From the NCBI RefSeq assembly GCF_000510725.1, contig NZ_AZNZ01000001.1, positions 620,001 through 684,000 of the forward strand: 64,000 nt of DNA, in the 5' to 3' direction. How positions within the stretch are numbered: the stretch's first letter is position 1; every line of letters starts with the position of its first letter. Both the position numbers and the translations under genes were made by a program. The notes under the pieces are model-generated. The model had not been told where the DNA came from. It did not search any database and saw only the letters and a program-made list of their open reading frames with translations. The stretch is from Pseudoxanthomonas sp. J31 (lineage in GTDB: Bacteria > Pseudomonadota > Gammaproteobacteria > Xanthomonadales > Xanthomonadaceae). Shown here in pieces: positions 19,358 to 27,031 of the stretch.

Positions 19358-19358
19358 T
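19339..19358 (+). promoter_or_regulatory. Fur box
   Basis: AAATGCGAATTATTATCATT matches the Fur consensus (interleaved NATWAT hexamers, best at the right half). It covers the spacer and -10 of the hemP promoter, as expected for iron-dependent repression. Confidence 0.75.
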
Positions 19359-19399
19359 GGCGGGGCTGGAACCTTCCCGTCCCCCCGCTGGAGTCCGCA

Positions 19400-19594
19400 A
19401 TGAACGTGCATCGCCTGAGCCTGCCTTCGTCCGCCGTCCGCAGCACCCCGGACGGCGCCAGCGTTTCCATCGATGCCGAGGCCCTGAGCAGCGAGCAGCT
19501 GCTGCGCGGCCGCCGCGAGATCCTGATCCGCCACGGCGACCGCGTGTATCGCCTGCGCCACACCAGCAACGACAAGCTGATCCTCACCAAGTAA
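19400..19594 (+). CDS. hemP: Hemin uptake protein HemP
   Basis: A 64-residue protein with the HemP core: SSEQLLRGRREILIRHGD, then VYRLRHTSNDKLILTK at the C-terminus, the usual family ending. HemP-type small proteins are linked to haem/iron acquisition; in related species they activate or accompany haem receptor genes. A Fur box and strong promoter stand just upstream. Unusually, the TonB-dependent haem receptor that often follows hemP is absent: the next gene is on the opposite strand and unrelated. Any regulated receptor must lie elsewhere. Confidence 0.9.
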   Translation: MNVHRLSLPSSAVRSTPDGASVSIDAEALSSEQLLRGRREILIRHGDRVYRLRHTSNDKLILTK

Positions 19595-19662
19595 CGCCTG
19601 CGGCCCCGGCCCCGGCGTCCTCCCTCCCCCGCGCCGGGCGCCGTGGCCGCGGCGCGCCAGGC

Positions 19663-20769
19663 TCAGACCAGCAGCGGCACCGACGCCGGCGGTTGCAGCT
19701 GCGCGGTCGGCGGGCGCGGCGGCGCGGGCGGCGGCGGCATGTCCGGATGCGCGGGCCGCGCGGGCGGAGCCGGCGGCGCAGGCACGAAATCCAGCGCGCG
19801 CAGCGGCTCGGGCACGGTCACCTGCAGCTGGCGCGCGCTGCGCTCGCGCAGCACCGTCACCCGCGCCTGTTCACCGGGCTTCTTCTGCGCCATCCGGCGC
19901 ATGGCCTCGGCCGGCGTGGCCACCGCCACGCCTTCCACCTGCTGGATCACGTCGCCGGCCTGCAGCCCGGGCAGCGCACCCTGGGACAGCACCAGCACGC
20001 CGCGATCGGTGCCGAAGTAGCGTCCGAGCTGGGCATCGAGCGCGACCAGGTGCAGGCCGTTCCAGCGCAGCGCCTCGCCGAGCAGCGGCGCGCTGCACTC
20101 CTCGCCGTCGGCGCAGGCGCCGCGCGCCAGGTGCAGCACCTCCCGGCGCAGTTCCGGGGCCAGGTCGCGCAGCGGGGCCAGGTCTTCGCCGAGCGCGCCG
20201 TCGCCGGAGATGCGGTGCGCGATTACCCTTACCGGCAGCGCCTCGGGCGCGACCTCGACCGTGTGTTCGCGGCCGTCGCGCTGGTAAGTCAGCTGCACCT
20301 TGCCGCCGGCCTGCAGCTGCGCCAGTGCCTGGCGCGCGGCCTCGACCCGCGCCTGCCCGGTGCCGCCGGCGATGGCCTTGCCGCGGATGCGCAGCAGGCG
20401 GTCGCCGCTGCGCAGGCCGGCCTTCTCGGCGCCGCTGCCCGGGGTCACGCCGACGATGCGCACCCCGGCCTGCGGATCTTCGCCCAGCAATACGCCCAGG
20501 CGCGGGCGCGCCTGGGCGCTGCGCAGCGAGGCCACGGCTCCGCCGGCCTGGGTGCGCGACAGCTCGGCAACCCGGCGGGCGGCTTCGGCCAGGTCGGCGC
20601 GCGCCTTCGCAAGGTCGGCCGCGGCGCGCGCCGCCTCGGCGCCGGCGGCGGTCCCGGCTTCCTTCTTGTTCGCGTCGGCGGCGGCCTGGGCCGGCAGGGC
20701 CAGCAGGCAGGCACAGACCAGCAGCCACGGCGTGGCGCGCCGGGTCGTGCGGATGCAGGCAGGACTCAT
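19663..20769 (-). CDS. Exported protein with two PDZ domains
   Basis: A 368-residue protein with a signal peptide (LLVCACLLALPAQAAA, cleavage about residue 30) and an Ala-rich coiled stretch (about 35-75). A first PDZ domain (about 88-170, PRLGVLLGEDPQAGV, GLRSGDRLLRIRG) precedes a middle region with two cysteines. A second PDZ domain (about 250-330, ALPGLQAGDVIQQVEGVAV) and a Pro-rich tail follow. No protease catalytic triad is present, so it is not DegP/MucD. It is the third gene of an operon with an ECF sigma factor and a membrane anti-sigma-like protein, suggesting a role in envelope sensing. Confidence 0.85.
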   Translation of the reverse strand: MSPACIRTTRRATPWLLVCACLLALPAQAAADANKKEAGTAAGAEAARAAADLAKARADLAEAARRVAELSRTQAGGAVASLRSAQARPRLGVLLGEDPQAGVRIVGVTPGSGAEKAGLRSGDRLLRIRGKAIAGGTGQARVEAARQALAQLQAGGKVQLTYQRDGREHTVEVAPEALPVRVIAHRISGDGALGEDLAPLRDLAPELRREVLHLARGACADGEECSAPLLGEALRWNGLHLVALDAQLGRYFGTDRGVLVLSQGALPGLQAGDVIQQVEGVAVATPAEAMRRMAQKKPGEQARVTVLRERSARQLQVTVPEPLRALDFVPAPPAPPARPAHPDMPPPPAPPRPPTAQLQPPASVPLLV

Positions 20770-20802
20770 GATCGTTCTCCGGTGGAAGACGATGGCGCCC
20801 GG

Positions 20803-21462
20803 TCAGTAGACCTGGACCAGGGCGTAGCGGGAGGAGGCATCGGCAAACAGCGCATCCCAGCGCTGGTCGCTGGCGACGGCAGCCAGTTCGCGCAGCAGCG
20901 CCACCCTGTGCTGCCACAGTTCCGCGCGCGCATCAGCCGCCAACGCGGGGGCGGCCAGCGCGGCATCGACCTCGCCGACCTGCGCCTGCAGCGCCAGGAC
21001 CAGGGCCAGCTGCGCACCATCGACGGGTCCGTCGACGGACAGTTCGGCCAGCAGCGCCTCCAGCCGGGCGGACTCGGCCTGCAGCTGGTCCAGGGCCACA
21101 TGCGCCGGGGGGCTGCCCGCGGCGGACGCGCCACCGGCTGCGGCCGGATCGGGGCGGGCGTCGGCGTGCACGCCGACGGCGCCGGCCTGGGCCGCGCGGG
21201 CAGGGATCCGCGTGGTGGCGGCTGGGGTCGCGAATTCCTGCGTGGGGCCTGCATGGCGTACCAGCAGCAGCGCCGGCAGCGCGGCCAATGCCGCCGTGCA
21301 GGCGGCGATCGCCCAGGACAGCGCGCGGCGCGGGTGCCGCCGCGGGGGCGCCAGGTGCGGTGCAAGCTTCGGCCAGGCATCGGCGGGCGGGGCTTCCAGC
21401 GGCAACGCGGCGAATGCCTCGTGCCAGCTGTCGGTGGCGCGGGAAGGGGTGTGCTCGTTCAT
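20803..21462 (-). CDS. Putative membrane anti-sigma factor
   Basis: A 219-residue protein, MNEHTPSRATDSWHEAF onward. It has a cytoplasmic N-terminus of about 45 residues, one membrane segment (SWAIAACTAALAALPALLLV) and a helix-rich periplasmic part. I see no zinc-anti-sigma HxxxCxxC motif, so the assignment rests on topology and position. Its ATG overlaps the stop of the ECF sigma gene (ATGA, 21459-21462), the arrangement typical of a sigma/anti-sigma pair. The PDZ protein gene follows after 33 bases. Confidence 0.7.
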   Translation of the reverse strand: MNEHTPSRATDSWHEAFAALPLEAPPADAWPKLAPHLAPPRRHPRRALSWAIAACTAALAALPALLLVRHAGPTQEFATPAATTRIPARAAQAGAVGVHADARPDPAAAGGASAAGSPPAHVALDQLQAESARLEALLAELSVDGPVDGAQLALVLALQAQVGEVDAALAAPALAADARAELWQHRVALLRELAAVASDQRWDALFADASSRYALVQVY

Positions 21463-22130
21463 GCGGGGGACTCCTCGACCTGCAGCAGGGCGCGCAGGCG
21501 GCGGGTGCCGCGCGCCAGCTGCGACTTGGAGAAACTCGGGCTGCGCTGCATCAGCGCGGCGATCTCCTCGTGGGTGTGGCCCTCGGCGTGGTACAGCCAC
21601 AGCACGCTGCGGGTGGCTGCCGGCAGCGCCGCCAGCGCGCGTTGCAGCAGGGCGGCATCGGCCGCCGCCGGCGGCGGTGGCGCGGCGTCCTCCAGGTCGT
21701 GGCCGTCCAGCGCCAGTTCCTGGTCCAGGCGGCGGCCGCGGCGCAGCCGCAGCAGCGCTTCGTTGATCGCGATCTGCCGCAACCAGCCCCAGAACGGACC
21801 GCTGCCGCGGTAGTCGCCGATCCCGCGCAGCACCTTCAGCATCGTCTCCTGCAACACCTCGCTGGCCTCTTCGCGATCGCCGCACAGGCGCAGGGCGAGG
21901 GTGAACACCGGCCGCTCGAACCAGCGGTAGATCTGCTCGAACGCCGCCGGCTCGCCGCGGCGGGCCCGCGCCAGCAGGATGTCGGGCACGGCGATGGCGA
22001 AGGCCGAGCGCGGCGCGCCCGGCTGCGCCCGCAGGTCCGGCGCCGGCGCGGCGACGGCCGCCGGCACCCAGGGGACGGATGCCGGGGGCGCGGGTGGATC
22101 GGGCGGCAGATCGTGGCTCATCGACCTCAT
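21459..22130 (-). CDS. ECF-type RNA polymerase sigma factor
   Basis: A 223-residue group 4 sigma factor. A Pro/Ala-rich N-terminal extension of about 45 residues precedes region 2 (FEQIYRWFERPVFTLALRLC, DREEASEVLQETMLKVL, FWGWLRQIAINEALLRLRRG). After a Pro-rich linker comes region 4 (LQRALAALPAATRSVLWLYH, GHTHEEIAALMQRSPSFSKS). An alternative ATG is three codons in (22121). It heads a translationally coupled operon with a membrane protein and a two-PDZ protein. The long N-terminal extension is unusual for this class, and the signal it responds to is unknown. Confidence 0.9.
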   Translation of the reverse strand: MRSMSHDLPPDPPAPPASVPWVPAAVAAPAPDLRAQPGAPRSAFAIAVPDILLARARRGEPAAFEQIYRWFERPVFTLALRLCGDREEASEVLQETMLKVLRGIGDYRGSGPFWGWLRQIAINEALLRLRRGRRLDQELALDGHDLEDAAPPPPAAADAALLQRALAALPAATRSVLWLYHAEGHTHEEIAALMQRSPSFSKSQLARGTRRLRALLQVEESPA

Positions 22131-22206
22131 GGATGCCCGGGACGGCGAAAGCGTCGCACGCGGGGGCGCCGCGAGGGGACGCGGCGGTGCCGGGCCCGGC
22201 CGTGCC

Positions 22207-22212
22207 TATACT
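22207..22212 (+). promoter_or_regulatory. Candidate -10 element for the SPFH-NfeD operon
   Basis: TATACT, 44 bases before the ATG of the SPFH gene, in the spacer between divergent units. No clear -35. Confidence 0.4.
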
Positions 22213-22256
22213 GGAAACCGGACAATCAGGGCCTGGATGGCCACGGGAGGAAGGGG

Positions 22257-23222
22257 ATGTCTTCGGGTTTCGTCGCCGCGGTGCTGGCGCTGGCCGGCAT
22301 CATCGTGTTGTTCAAGACCGTGCGCATGGTGCCGCAGGGTTACGAATGGACGGTCGAGCGCTTCGGCCGCTACACGCACACGCTCGAGCCGGGCCTGCAC
22401 TTCCTGATCCCGATCATCTACGGCGTCGGCCGCAAGGTGAACATGATGGAGCAGGTGCTGGACGTGCCCAGCCAGGACGTCATCACCAAGGACAACGCCG
22501 TGGTCCGGGTGGACGGGGTGGTGTTCTTCCAGGTGCTGGACGCGGCCAAGGCCGCCTACGAGGTCGCCAACCTGGAGGTGGCGATGATCGCCCTGGTGCA
22601 GACCAACATCCGCACCGTGATCGGCTCGATGGACCTGGACGAGTCGCTGAGCCAGCGCGAGGCGATCAATGCCCAGCTGCTGGGCGTGGTCGACCACGCC
22701 ACCAACCCGTGGGGGGTGAAGGTCACCCGCATCGAGATCCGCGACATCCAGCCGCCGCGCGACCTGGTCGACGCCATGGCCCGGCAGATGAAGGCCGAGC
22801 GCGAGAAGCGCGCGCAGATCCTGGAGGCCGAGGGCCTGCGCCAGGCCGAGATCCTGCGCGCCGACGGCGAGAAGCAGGCGGCGGTCCTGGAGGCCGAGGG
22901 CCGCAAGGAGGCGGCGTTCCGCGACGCCGAGGCGCGCGAGCGCCTGGCCGAGGCGGAGGCCAAGGCCACGGCCATGGTGTCCGAGGCCATCGCCAAGGGC
23001 GACGTGCAGGCGATCAACTACTTCGTCGCGCAGAAGTACGTCGAGGCCTTCGCCAAGCTGGCCACCGCGCCGAACCAGAAGTTCGTGCTGATGCCGATGG
23101 AATCCAGCGGCATCCTCGGCTCGCTGGGTGGCGTGGCCGAGCTGGCGCGCGAGGCGCTGGCCGGCCAGCAACAGGCCAGCGCCGCGCGCCGCAACCCGCC
23201 GCCGCTGCGCCCGGGGGCCTGA
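22257..23222 (+). CDS. SPFH/Band 7 protein (QmcA/stomatin-like)
   Basis: A membrane-anchored scaffold protein. The start at 22257 (MSSGFVAAVLALAG) is backed by a GGAGG-type ribosome site and gives 321 residues. One N-terminal membrane helix (about 4-22) leads into the SPFH domain (RMVPQGYEWTVERFGRY, QDVITKDNAVVRVDG, IRTVIGSMDLDESLSQRE). A long charged coiled coil follows (about 185-250, many Ala-Glu-Lys repeats such as EAEGLRQAEILRADGEKQ). It is paired with an NfeD-family gene three bases downstream, the classic SPFH-NfeD arrangement linked to membrane microdomain organisation. Confidence 0.93.
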   Translation: MSSGFVAAVLALAGIIVLFKTVRMVPQGYEWTVERFGRYTHTLEPGLHFLIPIIYGVGRKVNMMEQVLDVPSQDVITKDNAVVRVDGVVFFQVLDAAKAAYEVANLEVAMIALVQTNIRTVIGSMDLDESLSQREAINAQLLGVVDHATNPWGVKVTRIEIRDIQPPRDLVDAMARQMKAEREKRAQILEAEGLRQAEILRADGEKQAAVLEAEGRKEAAFRDAEARERLAEAEAKATAMVSEAIAKGDVQAINYFVAQKYVEAFAKLATAPNQKFVLMPMESSGILGSLGGVAELAREALAGQQQASAARRNPPPLRPGA

Positions 23223-23225
23223 GCC

Positions 23226-23657
23226 ATGCGCTGGGACGTGACCACCTGGGCGGTGCTGGCGCTGGCGCTGATCGCCGCCGAGACCCTGGCCCCGGGCGCC
23301 TTCCTGTTGTGGATGGGGTTTGCCGCCGCGGCGATGTTGCTGCTGGTCCTGCTGTTGCCCGGCCTGCCGCTGCTGGCGCAGGTGGCGCTGTTCGTGGTGC
23401 TGAGCTTCCTGTCGATCCAGGTCTACCGGCGCTGGTTCCGCGGCCGCGGGCGGCAGAGCGACCGGCCCCTGCTCAACCGCCGCGCCGAGCAGAACATCGG
23501 CCTGGTCGCGCCGCTGGAGCAGGCGATCGTCGCCGGCCGCGGGCGGATCAAGGTCGGCGATGCGTTCTGGACCGTCGAGGGCCCGGACCTGCCGGCCGGG
23601 ACCCTGGTGCGGGTGGTGGCCGCCGACGGCGCCATCCTCAAGGTGCAGGAAGCCTGA
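23226..23657 (+). CDS. NfeD family protein (short form, YbbK-like)
   Basis: A 143-residue partner of the SPFH protein. It has two to three membrane helices at the N-terminus (residues about 5-65, including FLLWMGFAAAAMLLLVLLL). A soluble OB-fold domain (about 80-143) follows, with GLVAPLEQAIVAGRGRIKVG and FWTVEGPDLPAGTLVRVV. It lacks the ClpP-like serine protease domain of long NfeD proteins. It starts three bases after the SPFH stop and is surely cotranscribed. Confidence 0.92.
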   Translation: MRWDVTTWAVLALALIAAETLAPGAFLLWMGFAAAAMLLLVLLLPGLPLLAQVALFVVLSFLSIQVYRRWFRGRGRQSDRPLLNRRAEQNIGLVAPLEQAIVAGRGRIKVGDAFWTVEGPDLPAGTLVRVVAADGAILKVQEA

Positions 23658-23721
23658 GCACGGCGCCGTCGCGGCGCACGGCATGACTCCCGGCACCGGC
23701 CGCGGCGCCGGCGGGGTAGGG

Positions 23722-23727
23722 GATAAT
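23722..23727 (+). promoter_or_regulatory. Candidate -10 element for gcvT
   Basis: GATAAT, 26 bases before the gcvT ATG, preceded by a GC-rich run with no good -35. The leader would be about 20 bases, leaving no room for a glycine riboswitch. Confidence 0.4.
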
Positions 23728-23753
23728 GGCGCCTTTCCATCTCCGAGAGCGCC

Positions 23754-24860
23754 ATGACCCGCAAGACCGTACTCAACGAAAGCCACCGTGCCCTGGGCGC
23801 GAAGATGGTCGACTTCGGCGGCTGGGACATGCCGATCCACTACGGCTCCCAGATCGACGAGCACCACCTGGTGCGCCAGGCCGCCGGCATGTTCGACGTC
23901 AGCCACATGACCGTGGTCGACCTGCACGGGGCCCGGGTGCGCCCGTTCCTGCGCCGGCTGCTGGCCAACTCGGTGGACAAGCTCAAGGCCACGGGCAAGG
24001 CCCTGTACTCGTGCATGCTCGACGAGCAGGGCGGGGTGATCGACGACCTGATCGCCTACTACCTGGGCGAGGATTACTTCCGCCTGGTGGTCAACGCCGC
24101 CACCCGCGAGAAGGACCTGGCGTGGATCAGCCAGCAGGCCGAAGCCTTCGGCGTGGAGGTGCGCGAGCGCGCCGAGCTGGCGATCATCGCCGTGCAGGGC
24201 CCGCAGGCGCGCGACAAGGTGATCGGCCTGCTTGCCGAAGCCGATCGCGCGCGCGCCGGCGCGCTGGCCCGCTTCGCCGCGATCGAGGTCGCCTCGGCCT
24301 CCGGCATCCCGCTGTTCCTGGCGCGCACCGGCTACACCGGCGAGGACGGTTTCGAGGTGGTGCTGCCGGAGGGGCAGGCGGTCGCGTTCTGGAACGCGCT
24401 GCTGGAGGCGGGCGTGCGCCCGGCCGGCCTGGGCGCGCGCGACACCCTGCGCCTTGAGGCAGGCATGAACCTCTACGGCCAGGACATGGACGAATCCACC
24501 ACGCCGTGGGAGTCGGGCCTGGGCTGGACGGTGGCGCTGGACGAGGGCCGGGACTTCATCGGCCGCGCCGCGCTGGAGGCGCAGAAGGCCGCGGGCGTGC
24601 CGCGGCAGCTGGTCGGCCTGGTGATGGACGAGCGCGGCGTGCTACGCCATGGCCAGAAGGTGCTGGCCGCCGGCGGCGAGGGCGAGATCCTCTCCGGCAC
24701 CTTCTCCCCGACCCTGGGCAAGGCGATCGCGCTGGCGCGCATCCCCGCCGGCGAACCGGGCCAGGTGCGGGTGGACATCCGCGGCCGCGAGGTGCCGGTG
24801 CGGGTGGTGAAATTCCCGTTCGTGCGCGAGGGCAAGGCGCAACCAGGCGTGCTGGCCTGA
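23754..24860 (+). CDS. gcvT: Glycine cleavage system T protein (aminomethyltransferase)
   Basis: Transfers the methylene group from the H-protein-bound aminomethyl-lipoyl arm to tetrahydrofolate, releasing ammonia. The 368 residues are normal length. Family segments are [39 protein letters not shown], the folate-proximal [15 protein letters not shown], and [21 protein letters not shown] with the conserved catalytic Asp region. gcvH follows after 91 bases with its own candidate promoter. gcvP is not in this window. Confidence 0.96.
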   Translation: MTRKTVLNESHRALGAKMVDFGGWDMPIHYGSQIDEHHLVRQAAGMFDVSHMTVVDLHGARVRPFLRRLLANSVDKLKATGKALYSCMLDEQGGVIDDLIAYYLGEDYFRLVVNAATREKDLAWISQQAEAFGVEVRERAELAIIAVQGPQARDKVIGLLAEADRARAGALARFAAIEVASASGIPLFLARTGYTGEDGFEVVLPEGQAVAFWNALLEAGVRPAGLGARDTLRLEAGMNLYGQDMDESTTPWESGLGWTVALDEGRDFIGRAALEAQKAAGVPRQLVGLVMDERGVLRHGQKVLAAGGEGEILSGTFSPTLGKAIALARIPAGEPGQVRVDIRGREVPVRVVKFPFVREGKAQPGVLA

Positions 24861-24880
24861 TCCGGCGACGGCGGCGACGG

Positions 24881-24909
24881 TTTACCTCGCGAGGGGCCGT
24901 ACTTAGACT
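24881..24909 (+). promoter_or_regulatory. Candidate gcvH promoter
   Basis: TTTACC (24881-24886) and TAGACT (24904-24909) with a 17-base spacer, 42 bases before the gcvH ATG. The TTAGACT sequence recurs at the mrcB promoter (51922-51928). Confidence 0.45.
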
Positions 24910-24951
24910 AGCCGCCGTCCCAACACCCCCTGCGCGAGCGGAGCCACCCCA

Positions 24952-25347
24952 ATGAGCGAGATCCCCGGCGACCTCAAATTCCTCAAGTCCCACGAGTGGG
25001 CCCGTGCCGAAGGCAACGGCCGCGTGACCGTGGGTATTTCCGACCACGCGCAGTCGCTGCTGGGCGACCTGGTGTACGTCGAGCTGCCGGAAGTCGGCGC
25101 CAGCGTCGAGGCGGGCAACGCCGTGGCGGTGGTGGAGTCGGTCAAGGCCGCCTCGGACGTGTACAGCCCGGTCAGCGGCCGGGTGGCGGAGGTCAACACC
25201 GCGCTGGCCGACAAGCCGGAGGCCATCAACGAGGACGCCTACGGCGAGGGCTGGCTGTTCGTGATCGAGGGCGTGGACGAGGACCAGCTCGCCGAGCTGC
25301 TGTCGCCGGACGACTATGCCGAGCTGATCGAGGGCGAAGAGGACTGA
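24952..25347 (+). CDS. gcvH: Glycine cleavage system H protein
   Basis: The lipoyl carrier protein that shuttles the aminomethyl group between the P, T and L proteins. The 131-residue sequence has the characteristic SHEWARAEG start and [19 protein letters not shown]. The lipoylation site lies in [17 protein letters not shown] (Lys in ESVKAASD), and the C-terminal helix ends [10 protein letters not shown]. It follows gcvT on the same strand and ends at a strong hairpin. Confidence 0.97.
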   Translation: MSEIPGDLKFLKSHEWARAEGNGRVTVGISDHAQSLLGDLVYVELPEVGASVEAGNAVAVVESVKAASDVYSPVSGRVAEVNTALADKPEAINEDAYGEGWLFVIEGVDEDQLAELLSPDDYAELIEGEED

Positions 25348-25373
25348 ACGTCCTCGCCGACCCGCGGCAACGC

Positions 25374-25401
25374 ACGACGCCCGCCTTCCGGCGGGCGTCG
25401 T
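25374..25401 (+). terminator. Terminator after gcvH
   Basis: A perfect 12-bp stem ACGACGCCCGCC / GGCGGGCGTCGT with loop TTCC, 26 bases after the stop, followed by CGTTTCC. Confidence 0.75.
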
Positions 25402-25805
25402 CGTTTCCGGGATGTGGTCGGCGCGCGCGGGCGGTGGCGATGTGGCCGCAGCGACGCGCGCGATGCGCCGGCCAGCGCTCCGGTGCGCGTCGAACGCCGC
25501 GCAAGGCTCGCGCAGTTCTGCGCAAATCGGCTTGTGCGACGCGAAAAGGATCGGTTGCGGCGGAAAAAAAAACCGCCTGATGCACGCCGCGCGCGATGCC
25601 GGCGCCGCGCTTTCCCGGGGAGCACCGGGCGCGTGCCCGGAAGCGTGTGCGCAGGCGCGCCTCGCAAAAAACCACTTGTTTTTCCGCATCGGTTTGCAAG
25701 GCGCGCGATGTGCGCGCGCGCCTTGCCGCACCGGCGGGTGGTCGCCCGAGGCGGGATGCCGCCTCGCGCCGCGCGCGATGGCGGGAGAAAACGCGCGCGC
25801 GGGTG
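25402..25805. other. Long spacer with A-tracts and repeated GCGCGCGATG
   Basis: No convincing gene is seen. Four exact copies of GCGCGCGATG occur, at 25456-25465, 25589-25598, 25701-25710 and, in the same run of sequence, 25771-25780. A/T tracts stand out in GC-rich DNA: A9 at 25564-25572 between GGCGG and CCGCC, A6 at 25666-25671, and T5 at 25679-25683. A regulatory upstream region for the histone-like gene or an unrecognised small RNA is possible. Confidence 0.45.
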
Positions 25806-25834
25806 TTGACAGTAAAAAAAACCGTGATTAGGTT
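25806..25834 (+). promoter_or_regulatory. Promoter of the histone H1-like gene
   Basis: A perfect -35 TTGACA (25806-25811), a 17-base spacer containing an A8 tract (25814-25821), and a -10 TAGGTT (25829-25834). Transcription from here would give a leader of roughly 280 bases before the ATG at 26120. Confidence 0.55.
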
Positions 25835-26046
25835 TCGCCCAGCAGACGCTGCCTGCCGAAGCGAGTGAGTCGAATCAACACCACAACGCGAAGCACAACC
25901 CGGGCATCCGCCATGAAATCCCTCCAGGTGGATAGGACCCGCTTCCCCCGAGCAAACGCAGCGCCCCCCCAGATTCCCGCCCGCGCCACTGCATCGCGCG
26001 GGCGAAACTGTATCCGTATCGACGTGCCTGGCGCGCCGACGGGTTC

Positions 26047-26066
26047 CCCGCTGCACGTGCGGCGGG
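26047..26066 (+). promoter_or_regulatory. Hairpin in the histone-like gene leader
   Basis: CCCGCTGCA / TGCGGCGGG forms a 9-bp stem (one G-T pair) around a two-base centre, followed by CTTTCG, 53 bases before the start codon. It could be an attenuator-like or RNA-stability element. No function is shown. Confidence 0.4.
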
Positions 26067-26119
26067 CTTTCGCGACTGGGCGTTAACCCAACCGCAAATC
26101 ACTGACGAGGAGCTACACC

Positions 26120-26575
26120 ATGGCTGTCAAGAAAGCTGCGAAGAAGAAACCCGCCGCCAAGAAGGCGGTGAAGAAGGTCGCCAAGAAGGCCGCCGCCAAG
26201 AAGGCCACCGCCAAGAAGACCGCCGCCAAGAAGCCGGCTGCGAAGAAGGTCGCCAAGAAGGCCACCGCGAAGAAGGCCGTCAAGAAGGTCGCGAAGAAGG
26301 CCGCCGCCAAGAAGGCGACCAAGAAGGTCGCGAAGAAGGCCACCGCCAAGAAGGCGACCAAGAAGGTCGCGAAGAAGGCCGCGGCGAAGAAGACCGTCAA
26401 GAAGGCCGCCAAGAAGACCGCCGCCAGGAAGCCGGCTGCGAAGAAGGCCGCCAAGAAGCCGGCCGCGAAGAAGGCCACCAAGAAGGCCGCCGCGAAGAAG
26501 CCGGCCGCCCGCAAGGCCGCCAAGAAGAAGCAGGCCCCGGTTGCGCTGCCGGCCACCCCGGCCCCGCTGATCTGA
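26120..26575 (+). CDS. Lysine-rich histone H1-like protein
   Basis: A 151-residue, extremely basic protein made almost wholly of Lys, Ala, Thr, Val and Pro in (A/P/T/V)(A)KK repeats. It resembles the C-terminal tail of eukaryotic histone H1 and bacterial H1-like proteins (Hc2/AlgP-like), which bind DNA without sequence preference and compact it. There is no folded N-terminal domain, and the C-terminus is short and neutral (QAPVALPATPAPLI). A GAGGAG ribosome site lies seven bases before the ATG. The coding DNA itself is repetitive, including a 39-base direct duplication at 26306-26380, so length may vary between strains. Promoter and terminator mark it as a single-gene unit. Confidence 0.88.
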   Translation: MAVKKAAKKKPAAKKAVKKVAKKAAAKKATAKKTAAKKPAAKKVAKKATAKKAVKKVAKKAAAKKATKKVAKKATAKKATKKVAKKAAAKKTVKKAAKKTAARKPAAKKAAKKPAAKKATKKAAAKKPAARKAAKKKQAPVALPATPAPLI

Positions 26576-26605
26576 TCAGCCTCCGATTACCGTAGTACCT
26601 GAATG

Positions 26606-26644
26606 ACTCCCTCCCCGAAGCCCAGCGGGGAGGGAGTTTTTTTT
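26606..26644 (+). terminator. Rho-independent terminator of the histone-like gene
   Basis: A 12-bp perfect stem ACTCCCTCCCCG / CGGGGAGGGAGT with an 8-base loop and eight consecutive T residues. It is the strongest canonical terminator in the window. Confidence 0.95.
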
Positions 26645-27031
26645 ATCCGGGTCGTCCGGTCCTCCGGGGCAGACGTCCTGGCGCGCGCGCGACCGAGGCA
26701 CGGGTGAGCGGAGTGCATCCGGCCAGCCGGGGCTGGCGATGCATGCGGGCTGGTGGGCAGCCAAGCCGGCAAGAAGGGCCTCGCACTCCGGGGCTGCAGG
26801 GGCGCGGCGACGGCCCGCGGGCGTCGCGCTCCAATGGCGCAAGCCCGTCGCGTCGCCACGCGGTGCGCAGTCGCCGCCGGGCTACGCAGACCGGGGCGGC
26901 CCGTAACTTCCTGCCAGAGGGGATCCCGGATGCGCCTTCGGCCTGTCCGGGGCTATGCGTCGCCCGCCATGGAGCGCACTTCAAAGGTGCCGCGGGACCG
27001 TGCTACGCCGGCCCCGACGTGGTCGCGCCGC
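26645..27031. other. Non-coding spacer with REP-like palindrome
   Basis: A GC-rich spacer between the histone-like gene and a convergent serine hydrolase gene, with no credible ORF. Bases 26925-26951 form a REP-like hairpin (CCCGGA ... TCCGGG around TGCGCCTTCGGCCTG). The neighbouring CCGCCGGGCTACGCAG (26876-26889 region) also looks like dispersed intergenic repeat debris. Nothing else is recognised. Confidence 0.4.

Noticed and set aside
19663-20769. MucD/DegP-type periplasmic protease
   Set aside because: Two PDZ domains but no His-Asp-Ser protease domain.
23658-23753. Glycine riboswitch before gcvT
   Set aside because: The spacer is 96 bases, and the candidate -10 leaves about 20 bases of leader. 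No conserved glycine aptamer blocks were seen.
25913-26086. Possible 57-codon ORF in the leader of the H1-like gene
   Set aside because: No ribosome site and no recognisable or structured product. Kept only as leader DNA.
26120-26575. Tandem-repeat DNA of the AAG-rich region as a non-coding repeat
   Set aside because: The frame is intact from a good ribosome site to a canonical terminator and encodes a known type of Lys/Ala-rich protein.
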